This document shows, piece by piece, positions 25,984 through 34,211 of a DNA stretch of 64,000 nucleotides; position 1 is the first letter of the stretch, and each line of letters starts with the position of its first letter. This stretch comes from UBA1161 sp002311745 (GTDB lineage Bacteria; Planctomycetota; Phycisphaerae; Tepidisphaerales; Tepidisphaeraceae), in the NCBI GenBank assembly GCA_050018415.1, contig JBEKAB010000015.1, positions 28,299-92,298 of the forward strand, given 5' to 3'. A program made the position numbers and the translations under genes. The notes beneath the pieces were generated by a model that was not told where the DNA came from, did not search any database, and saw only the letters and a program-made list of their open reading frames with translations.

Positions 25984-27468
25984 ATGTCCGATGATTCGCT
26001 CACGCGTCGGGAAATGCTCAAGACAGCCGCGGCCATCGGGATCGCCGCCATGGGATTGGCGGCTGAACAGGCGCCGCCGCAAAATCAGCCGTCCACACGG
26101 CCCTCGCCGATGATCGGCCTCCAGCTCGGCCCCCAACCCCTGGCTCAGCAGGACCTGGACCGCCTGCTGGACGACCTGCGCCAGCGGGCCGGGGTCAACG
26201 CCATTTTCCCGTTCATTTATACCTACGCCGCCCACACGGCCGCCATGCCCGCCAAGGGCTTCCACGGCGGGAACTTCGCCATCCCCCACATGCAGTATTA
26301 CAAAGGCTCCCCGCTGACGGCCCAGGACATGCGGGCCCCCGACTTCGGCGAAGTCGACGCCCTGGCACGCGCCATCCCCTTTGCCAAGAAACACGGCACC
26401 AAACTCTTCGCCTGGGTGATCGAGGACCACGACCATTGCCCCTCGCCCGCGTGGGAACCGCTTTACGAGATCGACTTCCACGGCCGACGACAACTGAAAC
26501 ACCCGGCCGGCCCGTGCTTCAACAATCCGATGTACCTCGCCTTCATCCTCGGCCTGATCGAAGACTACGTCCGCTCGTACGACATCGACGGCCTCATGTG
26601 GGGCTCGGAACGCCAGGGCGGATTCTTCAACGCCCTGGGCGCGTACGCCCACGGGTCGAAAGCCGATCCGGCGGGAGCCACCTGCTTCTGCGAGTTCTGC
26701 CAGAAGAAGGCCAAGGACTCCGGCATCGACGTGGACCGCGCCCGCCAGGGGTTTGCCGCCCTCGAGCAATACGTCAAAGCCGGCCGAGCCGGCAGCCGAC
26801 CACGCGATGGATACTTCGTCAGCTTCTTCCGCCTCATGTTGGATTACCCGGAACTGCTTGCCTGGGAGAACATGTGGGAGCGCAGCCGCGAGAGCCTGCA
26901 AACGCGAATGTACCAACTGGTCAAGTCGATCAAGCCGCAGCTTCCCGTCGGCTGGCACATCTGGCACAACGTCTCGTTCAGCCCTTTCCATCGAGCCGAA
27001 ATCGATTACACGCGCATGGCCGGGTTCTGCGACTACATCAAACCGGTGCTGTACAACAACTCTGCCGGCGAGCGCATCCACGGCTTCATCGACAGCGTGA
27101 CCGGAAACGTCTTTGGCGACGCGACCAAGCCGCAGGCCATGCACATGCTCTACCGCCTGCTGGATTACGACGAGGCCCCGTACGACCGCGTGAGCGACAT
27201 CGGCTTATCCGCCCAATACGTGCAGCGTGAAACGCGCCGCTGCGTGGACGACGTGGCCGGGACCAACGTGCAGGTCTGGCCCGGCATCGACATCGACGTT
27301 CCCGTCCCCAGCAAAGCCACGTGCTCGCCGGAAAGTATCAAGCAAGCGGTTATTGCCGCGTTCAACGGCGGCGCCAGCGGGGTGATTCTGTCGCGCAACC
27401 TGCGCGAGATGGACCCGCAACACTTGGCCGGCGCGGGAGCGGCGCTGGATGAATTGGGATTGCGATAA
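25984..27468 (+). CDS. Tat-exported putative TIM-barrel glycoside-hydrolase-like protein
   Basis: A 494-residue protein. The N-terminus carries a twin-arginine motif ('LTRREMLKTAAAIGIAAMGLAA') followed by a hydrophobic h-region, so export by Tat in folded form is likely. After a Pro/Ser-rich linker, the body shows the rhythm of a (beta/alpha)8 barrel: 'NAIFPFIYTYAAH', 'KLFAWVIEDHDH', 'DIDGLMWGSERQGG', 'VGWHIWHNVSF', 'YIKPVLYNN'. A Cys pair 'CFCEFC' suggests a metal or disulfide. Acidic residues at strand ends (WVIEDHD, MWGSE) could be catalytic. It resembles uncharacterised planctomycete proteins tied to polysaccharide breakdown; substrate not identifiable. It begins 15 bp after pssA. Confidence 0.65.
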   Translation: MSDDSLTRREMLKTAAAIGIAAMGLAAEQAPPQNQPSTRPSPMIGLQLGPQPLAQQDLDRLLDDLRQRAGVNAIFPFIYTYAAHTAAMPAKGFHGGNFAIPHMQYYKGSPLTAQDMRAPDFGEVDALARAIPFAKKHGTKLFAWVIEDHDHCPSPAWEPLYEIDFHGRRQLKHPAGPCFNNPMYLAFILGLIEDYVRSYDIDGLMWGSERQGGFFNALGAYAHGSKADPAGATCFCEFCQKKAKDSGIDVDRARQGFAALEQYVKAGRAGSRPRDGYFVSFFRLMLDYPELLAWENMWERSRESLQTRMYQLVKSIKPQLPVGWHIWHNVSFSPFHRAEIDYTRMAGFCDYIKPVLYNNSAGERIHGFIDSVTGNVFGDATKPQAMHMLYRLLDYDEAPYDRVSDIGLSAQYVQRETRRCVDDVAGTNVQVWPGIDIDVPVPSKATCSPESIKQAVIAAFNGGASGVILSRNLREMDPQHLAGAGAALDELGLR

Positions 27469-27970
27469 GTCCAGTTCATGCAGGCGATTGCGCGCGTAAA
27501 AGGCCATTTTTCAAAAACGATAGTTTTTGGGCTGCGCGCAGGAACGAAAAAGGATTTGGCCCGTCCCCGCCAATGCCACGTTGTTTTTGTTGCAAGCACA
27601 CGTCAGGGCTGAGCTTGTGGCGGGCTTGGCGGCCAGGAACCTTCACTTCCGTGGGGACCATATGGGGTTGTGTTTTGTTCTCCACTTTCGACGGCGTCCG
27701 GCACGGTGAAGGTTGGGCGATGGAGCTGCGCAACTGCCATCGAAAATGGGCGAGGCGGGCTGAAAAACACCGAAGATTGCCCAAGGCAGGGCCTAAGAAT
27801 GGGCCACAGATGGAAATCAGATGAACACAGATGGGATTTTGGATTTGGGATTTCAGAATCGAGATCCGAGAATTTATCTGTGTGCATCTGTATCTTAATC
27901 CGTGGCTTACCGTCTGCCGTGCTGATTTTCGGGTTGGACGTTCGCAAGTATACTGTAGTGTGGGACTCGG
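27469..27970. other. intergenic region before the helicase gene
   Basis: 502 bp with no supportable coding frame. It contains an A/T hairpin (CAAAAAC-GATA-GTTTTTG, 27512-27529) that could end the upstream transcript, a dispersed inverted repeat (27819-27889), and a TATACT box (27949-27954) at -10-like distance before the helicase ATG without a convincing -35. Confidence 0.6.
27819..27889. repeat. 'CACAGATG' inverted repeat
   Basis: AGATGAACACAGAT (27819-27832) is matched in inverse orientation by ATCTGTGTGCATCT (27876-27889), with one mismatch. The arms are embedded in AT-rich sequence. Palindromes built on this motif occur between genes in many bacteria, usually as non-autonomous repeats. 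Confidence 0.6.
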
Positions 27971-30900
27971 ATGGCCACGATCGTGGATGAAAAGACTGCA
28001 AGGGAGCGAACCCGCCGACTGTTCAAGTTCCTGTCCGAATTGAACAAGCTGGGGAACCCTCTGTGTGCTCGGATCGAAGAACAACCGTGGACGCTCTGGT
28101 TGCACGATCTGCCCAATCACCCCTCTGTCCATGTGGGCGTACGCACGACTGACACAAACGAGTCTGAGCCAACGGACGGACCGAATTCCGGTACCGCAGA
28201 TGATGACATAGTGCTGAGGATCAAGCGGGCGCCCACGACCAGTGCCCCGCCTTTGCCCGAACTGCTGGTCGATTGGCTGAAGCCGACCTGGCAACGGATC
28301 GAAGGACCGGTTGAATACCTCGCGTCGAAGAATGAACAGGACAAGGACGGCCAGCCAATCCTCGTCAAGTTCGAAGAAAATCCAGCACGTCCATCGGCGT
28401 TCGCGGAATGGAAGAGAAAATGGGACGAATGGTCCACTGCGGAGAAGCCTGCTCGGGAAGCACTGAAGGTATTTGAGCGGGTGTACGCACTCTACGGCCA
28501 GATTGAGCGCGAGGCGGAGCGAGTCGAACTATACATCGGCGACGGCGTTCTGGATTGGCCACGCCCCGAGGGCAGTATTTCGCACCCGATTTTGCTACAG
28601 CGTCTTCAATTGGAATTCGATCCGCAAATTCCCGAATTCAGGCTCAGAGATACCCCCCACCCCGTCGATCTGTACTCCGCCTTGTTGCGAACGATCAAAG
28701 AGATCGAGGGTTCGACGCTGCGGAAGTGCAGAGAAGAAGTTCGGTTCGGCGATTTTCATCCGCTCGAAGACGAGAGCACATCCGGCTTCTTACAGCGGAT
28801 GATTCAATCCATGCACCCGCAGGGAAAGCTGGTCAAAGGCGACATCGAACGGACAGGAGACCCGTTCATTCGCCGTGATCCGGTGATTTTTCTGCAAAAC
28901 CGACCGCTCGGATTCGCGACGGCATTCGAAGCGGTGTTGGAGCAACTGGAGCGGGGAGGCGCAGAGATTCCCAAATCGATCCTGAGCATCATCGGGATCG
29001 ACACCGACGTCCATCTCGTCGAGGAGACCGAGAGCGGGCCGAAACAATATAACGCAAACGAAGACGAGCAGATCCTTTTCACCAAACCCGCGAATTCGGA
29101 GCAACTTCAAATTGCCGGGCGGCTAGAGCACTCGGGCAACGTGCTCGTTCAAGGCCCACCCGGAACAGGAAAGACGCACACGATCGCGAATCTCATCGGT
29201 CACCTGCTTGCGACGAACCAAACTGTGCTTGTGACCAGTCACACCACGAAGGCGTTGAGGGTGCTCCGCGACCAGATCGTGGAAAATCTGCGGTCATTGT
29301 GTGTGAGCGTGTTGGAAAACGACAGCAAAGCAGAAGACCAGTTGAAGACGGCGGTCCAGGGCATCGTCCAACGACTTTCAGAAAGTAATGCGGATCGGCT
29401 CAACCGAGAAGCCGAGGTGTGCAGGAGCCAGCGGCACGCCATTTTGGCAAAGATCAAAGAAACACGGGAGAGTCTGCTGCGAGCCAGATCGGACGAGCAT
29501 CGAGATGTCGTCGTCGCCGGAACGGGTTATTCCCCCTCGCAAGCCGCACGCATCGTTGCCGCCGGTGTCGGCAAGCTTGGCTGGATTCCGGGACCCCTCG
29601 GAGCCGGGATGCCGTGCCCCCTCAGCGCTGGCGAGCTGTTGGAGCTTTATCAAAGCAATGCCGAGTTGACGGCAAACGACGAATCGGAGTTGACATTGGC
29701 ATTACCCGAGCTCGCGGCACTGCCTACACCGAGTCAGTTCGCGGCGATGGTCGCAGAGCGGCACGCACTGAACCAGAGGGACACGGGGAACCCCGATCTT
29801 TGGAACCTTGGGAATCAAATCAACCATGAAACCGTTGTTGCGTGTGCTTCGTGTGGTGCTCGTTGGCGGGTGCGAGCCACGGGGCAGCAGAAATCCGCAA
29901 AGTGCGGAAGGTGCGGGAATCTCATTCCGCTTCCAGCCGTAGGTTCGGGTTCACGCGAGCGGTTTGAAGCACAAATCGCCAAACTCAAAGACTTGCGAAG
30001 GCGGTCTACGAAGGCCGCACAAATCGTTGCCGACGCGGAGTCACAGAAATGGCGACTCGCCGCGGTAACAGCGGGTGCCCGCGGAGGGCAAGAGACGGAA
30101 ATCTGGACCAAGTTGGTTGAAATGATCCAAGCCGCCCTGGCGAAAGCCGCAGCAGTTCAGGAGTCACGGCTGACCTTCGATCCGCGGCTTGACGCAACAG
30201 GAGAGCTGTCCGAGCAAATCAGCGTGCTCGTGGAGATGGAAGAGCACCTCGGCAGAGGCGGTCGCCTAAGCCGCCTTAACCTGGTTTTCAAGAGACGATG
30301 GAAACGGGTTCTGACAACCGTGAGCGTCAACGGAAGCCCACCTAAATCCCTCGCTCACATTCAGGCACTTCGTGCGGCGGCAGAGCTTCGCGGATTGCGA
30401 CACGAACTGTCCCAGCGATGGAGCCGACAAATGGTGCCGCTCGGTGCTCCGCCGCTGGACGGGGTTGGTGAGAGCATCGAAGTCTCGTGTGGTCAGTTCT
30501 GTCAGTGGATCGGCGACTGCGTGTCTTGGTGGAAAACGACGTGGCAACCGCTCCACGATGAATTGGCTGCCGTAGGACTGAACTGGAATCGGCTTATGGA
30601 AGCCGTCGCCCCCAAACTCGACCAGTTTGGGGACATCCTGCGGCTTAAAGACGCAGTCACGAATCATTTGCCCGGTGCCATCGACGAATGCATCTTGCGC
30701 CTGAAATGGGCGATCTCAGAAGTTCAGAAGGCGGCGGTTGCCGACGTGCTGGATCGCGCCGGGCCGGCAGGTTCGTGTGCGTCGGTGGTTGGCGATCTGC
30801 GAGAATCGCTCCATAGTCTGTCACCTGAAGAGTATCAAACGTCGTATCAACGACTGGCGGAACTCAGCGGACTGAAATCGACCCGACAGCGTCGCATCGA

Positions 30901-32680
30901 GCTTCTTCGGAAGTTGGAGCCGTGCGCGAAGACATGGGTGGCCGCCATCCGAGCCAGACAGGGATTGCACGGCGAGGGATTGGCGCCGGGCAATGGTGAG
31001 CAGGCATGGCTTTGGCGGCAGCTTGAGCAGGAACTTGAGAACCGTTGCCAAGTATCGATGGCCGACCTGCAAGAGAAGCTCGTAGCGTACCAGCAAGACC
31101 TCAATCGAGTCACAGGCGAGCTTGTAGACCGGCAAGCATGGAGCGCACAGATAGCCCGGACCAAACTCCCGCAAAAGCAAGCCCTGATGGGCTGGCTGCA
31201 AACGGTCCGAAGAATCGGGAGAGGCATGGGAAAGCGTGTGCCTCAACTACGTGCAGAAGCTCGAAAGCTCATGGAAGCTTCTCGGACAGCCGTCCCGGTG
31301 TGGATCATGCCGCTGAGTCGTGTTGCAGAGAACTTCGCTCCTGTTGCCGGCTTGTTTGATGTAGTCATCATCGACGAGGCGAGTCAGAGCAGCGTCCTGG
31401 AACTGCTGGCATTCTACCTCGGGAAAAAAGTAATTGTCGTTGGCGACCATGAGCAGGTCAGTCCAGATGCGGTTGGGCAGAATCAGGACGAGGTCAAGCA
31501 CCTCATCGACGAATACCTGCGAGACATCCCGAATTCTCACCTGTACGAGAAGCAACTTTCAGTCTACGACTTGGCGATGCAGTCATTTCAAGGAACGATT
31601 TGCCTGCGAGAGCATTTCCGGTGCGTTCCAGAAATTATCCAGTTCAGCAACCATCTCTCGTACCAAGGGCAGATCAAACCACTCCGGGATGCGACGGGAC
31701 TGCGAACATGCCCTTATACAGTCGCCCATCGCGTCGAGGGAACGAGCTCAGGGCAAAAAACAAATGAAATCGAGGCCTTCAGCGTCGCGTCTTTGCTTGC
31801 AGCGGCGATCGAGCAGAAGGAATACGAAGGTAAGAGTTTTGGCGTCATCTCGCTTGTAGGGGATGAGCAAGCTTACCTGATCGACGAGATAGTGAGGAAG
31901 CGGGTTGCCCCCGCAGAATATGGAGCTCGCCGGATAATGTGCGGCAACCCGGCACAGTTCCAAGGGGACGAGCGCGACATCATGTTTCTGTCGATGGTGG
32001 ATGCACCCGCTGAAGGGCCGCTCGCCCTGCGCAGCCAGCCGATGTTTCAGAAGCGGTACAACGTGGCTGCAAGCAGAGCGCGAGATCAAATGTGGGTTGT
32101 TTATTCACTCAACCCCGATACCGACCTAAAACCAGACGATCTGCGCCTGCGGTTGATCCGCCATGCTCTGGACCCCTCTGCCGTTACAAGACAGATCGAA
32201 GCGGTTTCTGCCAAAGCAGAATCTGAGTTCGAACGCCTTGTATCCGAAAGATTGATACAGGAAGGATACCGCGTCGTGTCGCAGTGGAGGGTTGGGCACT
32301 ACAGAATCGACATGGTTGTTGTGGGAACGGCGGCGAAACTGGCCGTTGAATGTGACGGTGATCGTTATCATCCGCTGGAGCAATTGCAGGACGACATGTC
32401 GCGACAGGCGGTCTTGGAGCGATTGGGATGGACGTTTGTCAGGATTCGAGGAAGCGAATTCTTCCGCGATCAGGCACGTGCTCTGTCGCGCCTCTTCAGG
32501 ACGCTTGATCGCATGGGCATTGAGCGGCTGGGGCCGGATTCAACCGTCACAACGCCGACGGAAGATCACGAACTGATTGATCGCGTGAAGCGTCGAGCGG
32601 CGGAGATTGCGACGGAATGGAGAGAGGACGCACCATCTTCAGAAGAAGAGGACGGCATTCTTGCTCAACGCACCTCATGA
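27971..32680 (+). CDS. SF1 helicase with zinc ribbon and C-terminal Vsr/DUF559-like nuclease
   Basis: A 1569-residue protein. A ~390-residue N-terminal region of unknown fold precedes an SF1 (UPF1/DNA2-like) helicase: Walker A GPPGTGKT (395-402), Walker B 'VVIIDEASQSS' (Asp1135, Glu1136), and motif VI-like 'VAASRARDQMWVV' near 1365. A large insertion between motifs I and II holds a CxxC...CxxC zinc ribbon (Cys625/628/645/648) and helical coiled regions. The C-terminus (~1418-1530) is a PD-(D/E)xK-type domain with Asp1447 and 'VECDGDRYH' (Glu1460, Asp1462), as in Vsr/DUF559 or MTES_1575 families. This architecture is found in bacterial defence loci. The gene is less GC-rich than its neighbours, suggesting transfer. 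It stands alone beside HigA. Confidence 0.85.
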   Translation: MATIVDEKTARERTRRLFKFLSELNKLGNPLCARIEEQPWTLWLHDLPNHPSVHVGVRTTDTNESEPTDGPNSGTADDDIVLRIKRAPTTSAPPLPELLVDWLKPTWQRIEGPVEYLASKNEQDKDGQPILVKFEENPARPSAFAEWKRKWDEWSTAEKPAREALKVFERVYALYGQIEREAERVELYIGDGVLDWPRPEGSISHPILLQRLQLEFDPQIPEFRLRDTPHPVDLYSALLRTIKEIEGSTLRKCREEVRFGDFHPLEDESTSGFLQRMIQSMHPQGKLVKGDIERTGDPFIRRDPVIFLQNRPLGFATAFEAVLEQLERGGAEIPKSILSIIGIDTDVHLVEETESGPKQYNANEDEQILFTKPANSEQLQIAGRLEHSGNVLVQGPPGTGKTHTIANLIGHLLATNQTVLVTSHTTKALRVLRDQIVENLRSLCVSVLENDSKAEDQLKTAVQGIVQRLSESNADRLNREAEVCRSQRHAILAKIKETRESLLRARSDEHRDVVVAGTGYSPSQAARIVAAGVGKLGWIPGPLGAGMPCPLSAGELLELYQSNAELTANDESELTLALPELAALPTPSQFAAMVAERHALNQRDTGNPDLWNLGNQINHETVVACASCGARWRVRATGQQKSAKCGRCGNLIPLPAVGSGSRERFEAQIAKLKDLRRRSTKAAQIVADAESQKWRLAAVTAGARGGQETEIWTKLVEMIQAALAKAAAVQESRLTFDPRLDATGELSEQISVLVEMEEHLGRGGRLSRLNLVFKRRWKRVLTTVSVNGSPPKSLAHIQALRAAAELRGLRHELSQRWSRQMVPLGAPPLDGVGESIEVSCGQFCQWIGDCVSWWKTTWQPLHDELAAVGLNWNRLMEAVAPKLDQFGDILRLKDAVTNHLPGAIDECILRLKWAISEVQKAAVADVLDRAGPAGSCASVVGDLRESLHSLSPEEYQTSYQRLAELSGLKSTRQRRIELLRKLEPCAKTWVAAIRARQGLHGEGLAPGNGEQAWLWRQLEQELENRCQVSMADLQEKLVAYQQDLNRVTGELVDRQAWSAQIARTKLPQKQALMGWLQTVRRIGRGMGKRVPQLRAEARKLMEASRTAVPVWIMPLSRVAENFAPVAGLFDVVIIDEASQSSVLELLAFYLGKKVIVVGDHEQVSPDAVGQNQDEVKHLIDEYLRDIPNSHLYEKQLSVYDLAMQSFQGTICLREHFRCVPEIIQFSNHLSYQGQIKPLRDATGLRTCPYTVAHRVEGTSSGQKTNEIEAFSVASLLAAAIEQKEYEGKSFGVISLVGDEQAYLIDEIVRKRVAPAEYGARRIMCGNPAQFQGDERDIMFLSMVDAPAEGPLALRSQPMFQKRYNVAASRARDQMWVVYSLNPDTDLKPDDLRLRLIRHALDPSAVTRQIEAVSAKAESEFERLVSERLIQEGYRVVSQWRVGHYRIDMVVVGTAAKLAVECDGDRYHPLEQLQDDMSRQAVLERLGWTFVRIRGSEFFRDQARALSRLFRTLDRMGIERLGPDSTVTTPTEDHELIDRVKRRAAEIATEWREDAPSSEEEDGILAQRTS

Positions 32681-32704
32681 GCGGCGTGCGGTCCTCCTTG
32701 TTTT

Positions 32705-33118
32705 TCACAGAAACGTCCCCGGATCAATGGCGAATTTCTTGCCGAGTCGGCGGGCGTGATCGGCGGTGATGGGGCGAACGCCACTGAGGATCATGGAAAC
32801 GGCGCTTTGGCTGACGTCCAGGATTTGCGCAAGCTGCGACTGGGTCAGTTGATGCTCCTGGACGAGATACCGAAGCACATCCAGGCCTGAGGCATGGCTG
32901 GTCACCGGGTCGTTGTGTTTTTCGTATTCCACCAGCAGTTGGGTCAGCACATAAACGTATTCAGCTTCTCCCCTGTCGTCGTAGTGGTCACGAAACAGGC
33001 GGTCCAGAATCTTGGTGGCGGCATCGGCGTCCGACTTGCCGCGAAGCTGGCGCAAGGGAAATTCCCGGATGAGCTGACGATATCTGCCGGAATAAACCGC
33101 TGAACGAATGGCACTCAT
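32705..33118 (-). CDS. higA: HigA-type antitoxin / HTH transcriptional regulator
   Basis: A 137-residue protein of the COG5499 class. An N-terminal helical region is followed by an XRE-type helix-turn-helix ('LTQSQLAQILDVSQSAVSMILSGVRPI') near residues 90-120. HigA antitoxins neutralise HigB mRNA interferases and repress their own operon. Its ATG (33118-33116) overlaps, as ATGA, the stop of a toxin remnant upstream, exactly as in an intact higBA operon. As the toxin is truncated, HigA is now either an orphan regulator or a relic able to neutralise related toxins. It is convergent with the helicase gene, 24 bp away. Confidence 0.88.
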   Translation of the reverse strand: MSAIRSAVYSGRYRQLIREFPLRQLRGKSDADAATKILDRLFRDHYDDRGEAEYVYVLTQLLVEYEKHNDPVTSHASGLDVLRYLVQEHQLTQSQLAQILDVSQSAVSMILSGVRPITADHARRLGKKFAIDPGTFL

Positions 33119-33204
33119 AATTCAGCCTTCCATCTTGCTCTATCGTAGTCCGCGTGCGTCAAAAATCGCAGCGTCATGCAGAAAATGGCTGCGATGCGGG
33201 GGTC
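33115..33204 (-). pseudogene. higB: C-terminal stub of HigB toxin
   Basis: Just upstream of higA, in frame and ending in a TGA that overlaps the higA ATG, about 29 codons read '...IFCMTLRFLTHADYDRARWK...', which matches the C-terminal end of HigB-family mRNA interferases ('FxxTHxxYD'). The frame meets a perfect palindrome at 33204-33223 and shows no toxin-like sequence beyond it, so most of the toxin is gone. This was found by reading the region between higA and DoxX; it is too short to be a functional toxin. Confidence 0.65.
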
Positions 33205-33223
33205 CGCGGGCTGCCGCCCGCGG
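33204..33223. repeat. short palindromic repeat at the toxin breakpoint
   Basis: CCGCGGG (33204-33210) and CCCGCGG (33217-33223) form a 7-bp hairpin with a 6-nt loop, immediately where HigB similarity stops. It resembles the other GC-rich palindromes of this window, such as 40943-40966. A role as insertion hot spot or insert is inferred. Confidence 0.6.
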
Positions 33224-33374
33224 CTAGGAGGGATGGGAAATGCACGGACCGGCTCGGGGTGCTGCGCGAGAAAGTGGAGCGGTAGACTGTAGAGAGTAGA
33301 GCAGCAGGCAGCAGTAGAGCCTCAGTCGATCATTGCCGGGTCAGTCTCGAAGGCGCGGTATAATTGCGGTCGGT

Positions 33375-33387
33375 CACCGTTACGGTG
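33375..33387 (+). promoter_or_regulatory. candidate operator upstream of doxX
   Basis: CACCGT-T-ACGGTG is a perfect 13-bp palindrome, extended imperfectly to GTCACCGTTACGGTGTGAC. It lies 73 bp before the DoxX start in an otherwise unremarkable upstream region. Repressor-sized symmetry; the binding protein is unknown. Confidence 0.35.
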
Positions 33388-33459
33388 TGACACCTCTTAT
33401 GGGCGCCCGATCATGATGTTGGACCCCGCGGTAGCAAACTTGCGGAAAGGAGAGCACTG

Positions 33460-33936
33460 ATGGCTTGGATCACGAGAATGAACGCGACGGCCGGGCCCCG
33501 CGCGGTCCTGCTCATCCGCATACTGGCCGGGGGTGTGTTCCTCTCCGAAGGCATACAGAAGTTTCTGTTTCCCGAGATGCTGGGCGCGGGTCGATTTGAA
33601 AAGATTGGGATTCCCGCGCCGCATTTCTTCGGGCCGTTCGTGGGCGCCTGCGAGGTCGTCGGCGGCGTCCTGCTGATCGCGGGACTCCTGACACGACTGG
33701 CGTCCATCATGCTCTTGATCAGCATGACCGTTGCGGTCATCTCCACCAAACTGCCCGTGCTCGTCGGCCACCCGATTTGGAGGTTCTCTTTGCCCAAGCT
33801 CCCGCAGTATGGACTGTGGAGCATGCTTCATGAAGCACGTGCGGACTTTTCCATGATCTTCTGCGTCTTGTTCCTGCTGGTCGTCGGAGCGGGAAAGTGG
33901 TCGATAGACGCCGCGATGGGCCCGCGACATTCCTGA
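33460..33936 (+). CDS. DoxX family membrane protein
   Basis: A 158-residue protein with four hydrophobic helices. The family pattern is visible: 'VLLIRILAGGVFLSEGIQKFLFPEMLGAGRFEKIGIPAPHFFGPFVGACEVVGG' in part (core 'RILAGGVFLSEGIQKFLFP' and 'GPFVGACEVVGGVLLIAGLLTR'). A strong AAGGAG (33446-33451) sits 8 bases before the ATG. DoxX proteins are small membrane proteins linked in some organisms to thiosulfate or redox metabolism, but most members, including this one, have no assigned reaction. It stands alone on the plus strand. Confidence 0.88.
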   Translation: MAWITRMNATAGPRAVLLIRILAGGVFLSEGIQKFLFPEMLGAGRFEKIGIPAPHFFGPFVGACEVVGGVLLIAGLLTRLASIMLLISMTVAVISTKLPVLVGHPIWRFSLPKLPQYGLWSMLHEARADFSMIFCVLFLLVVGAGKWSIDAAMGPRHS

Positions 33937-34211
33937 CCAACTCCGGAAAATGTATTTATCCTTTTAATTTCCGGGCAGCACGGCGGAGCCGCGAGGGCGA
34001 CCCCCGCTGGCGATATCAAGAATGCGGTTGACAGGGTCACACCCAGGGCTTTGCCTGGATTTTTGGGCACACCCATCAGGGCTGGGGCCAATCTATTGCA
34101 GTGGATGACTCCGGCTGCGGCGAATAAGATTGCCGACGGGTTTTGTTGCAGGCAAAATCGATCATCGATGCGACAGAGGTCTGTGCTCTTGGAAGAACCG
34201 GCAGGTGCGTG

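Noticed and set aside
24739..27144. An 801-residue minus-strand open frame
   Set aside because: It lies antisense to psd, pssA and the Tat-exported gene. Its composition is His/Gln/Gly-rich with no domain, as expected for a shadow frame in GC-rich DNA.
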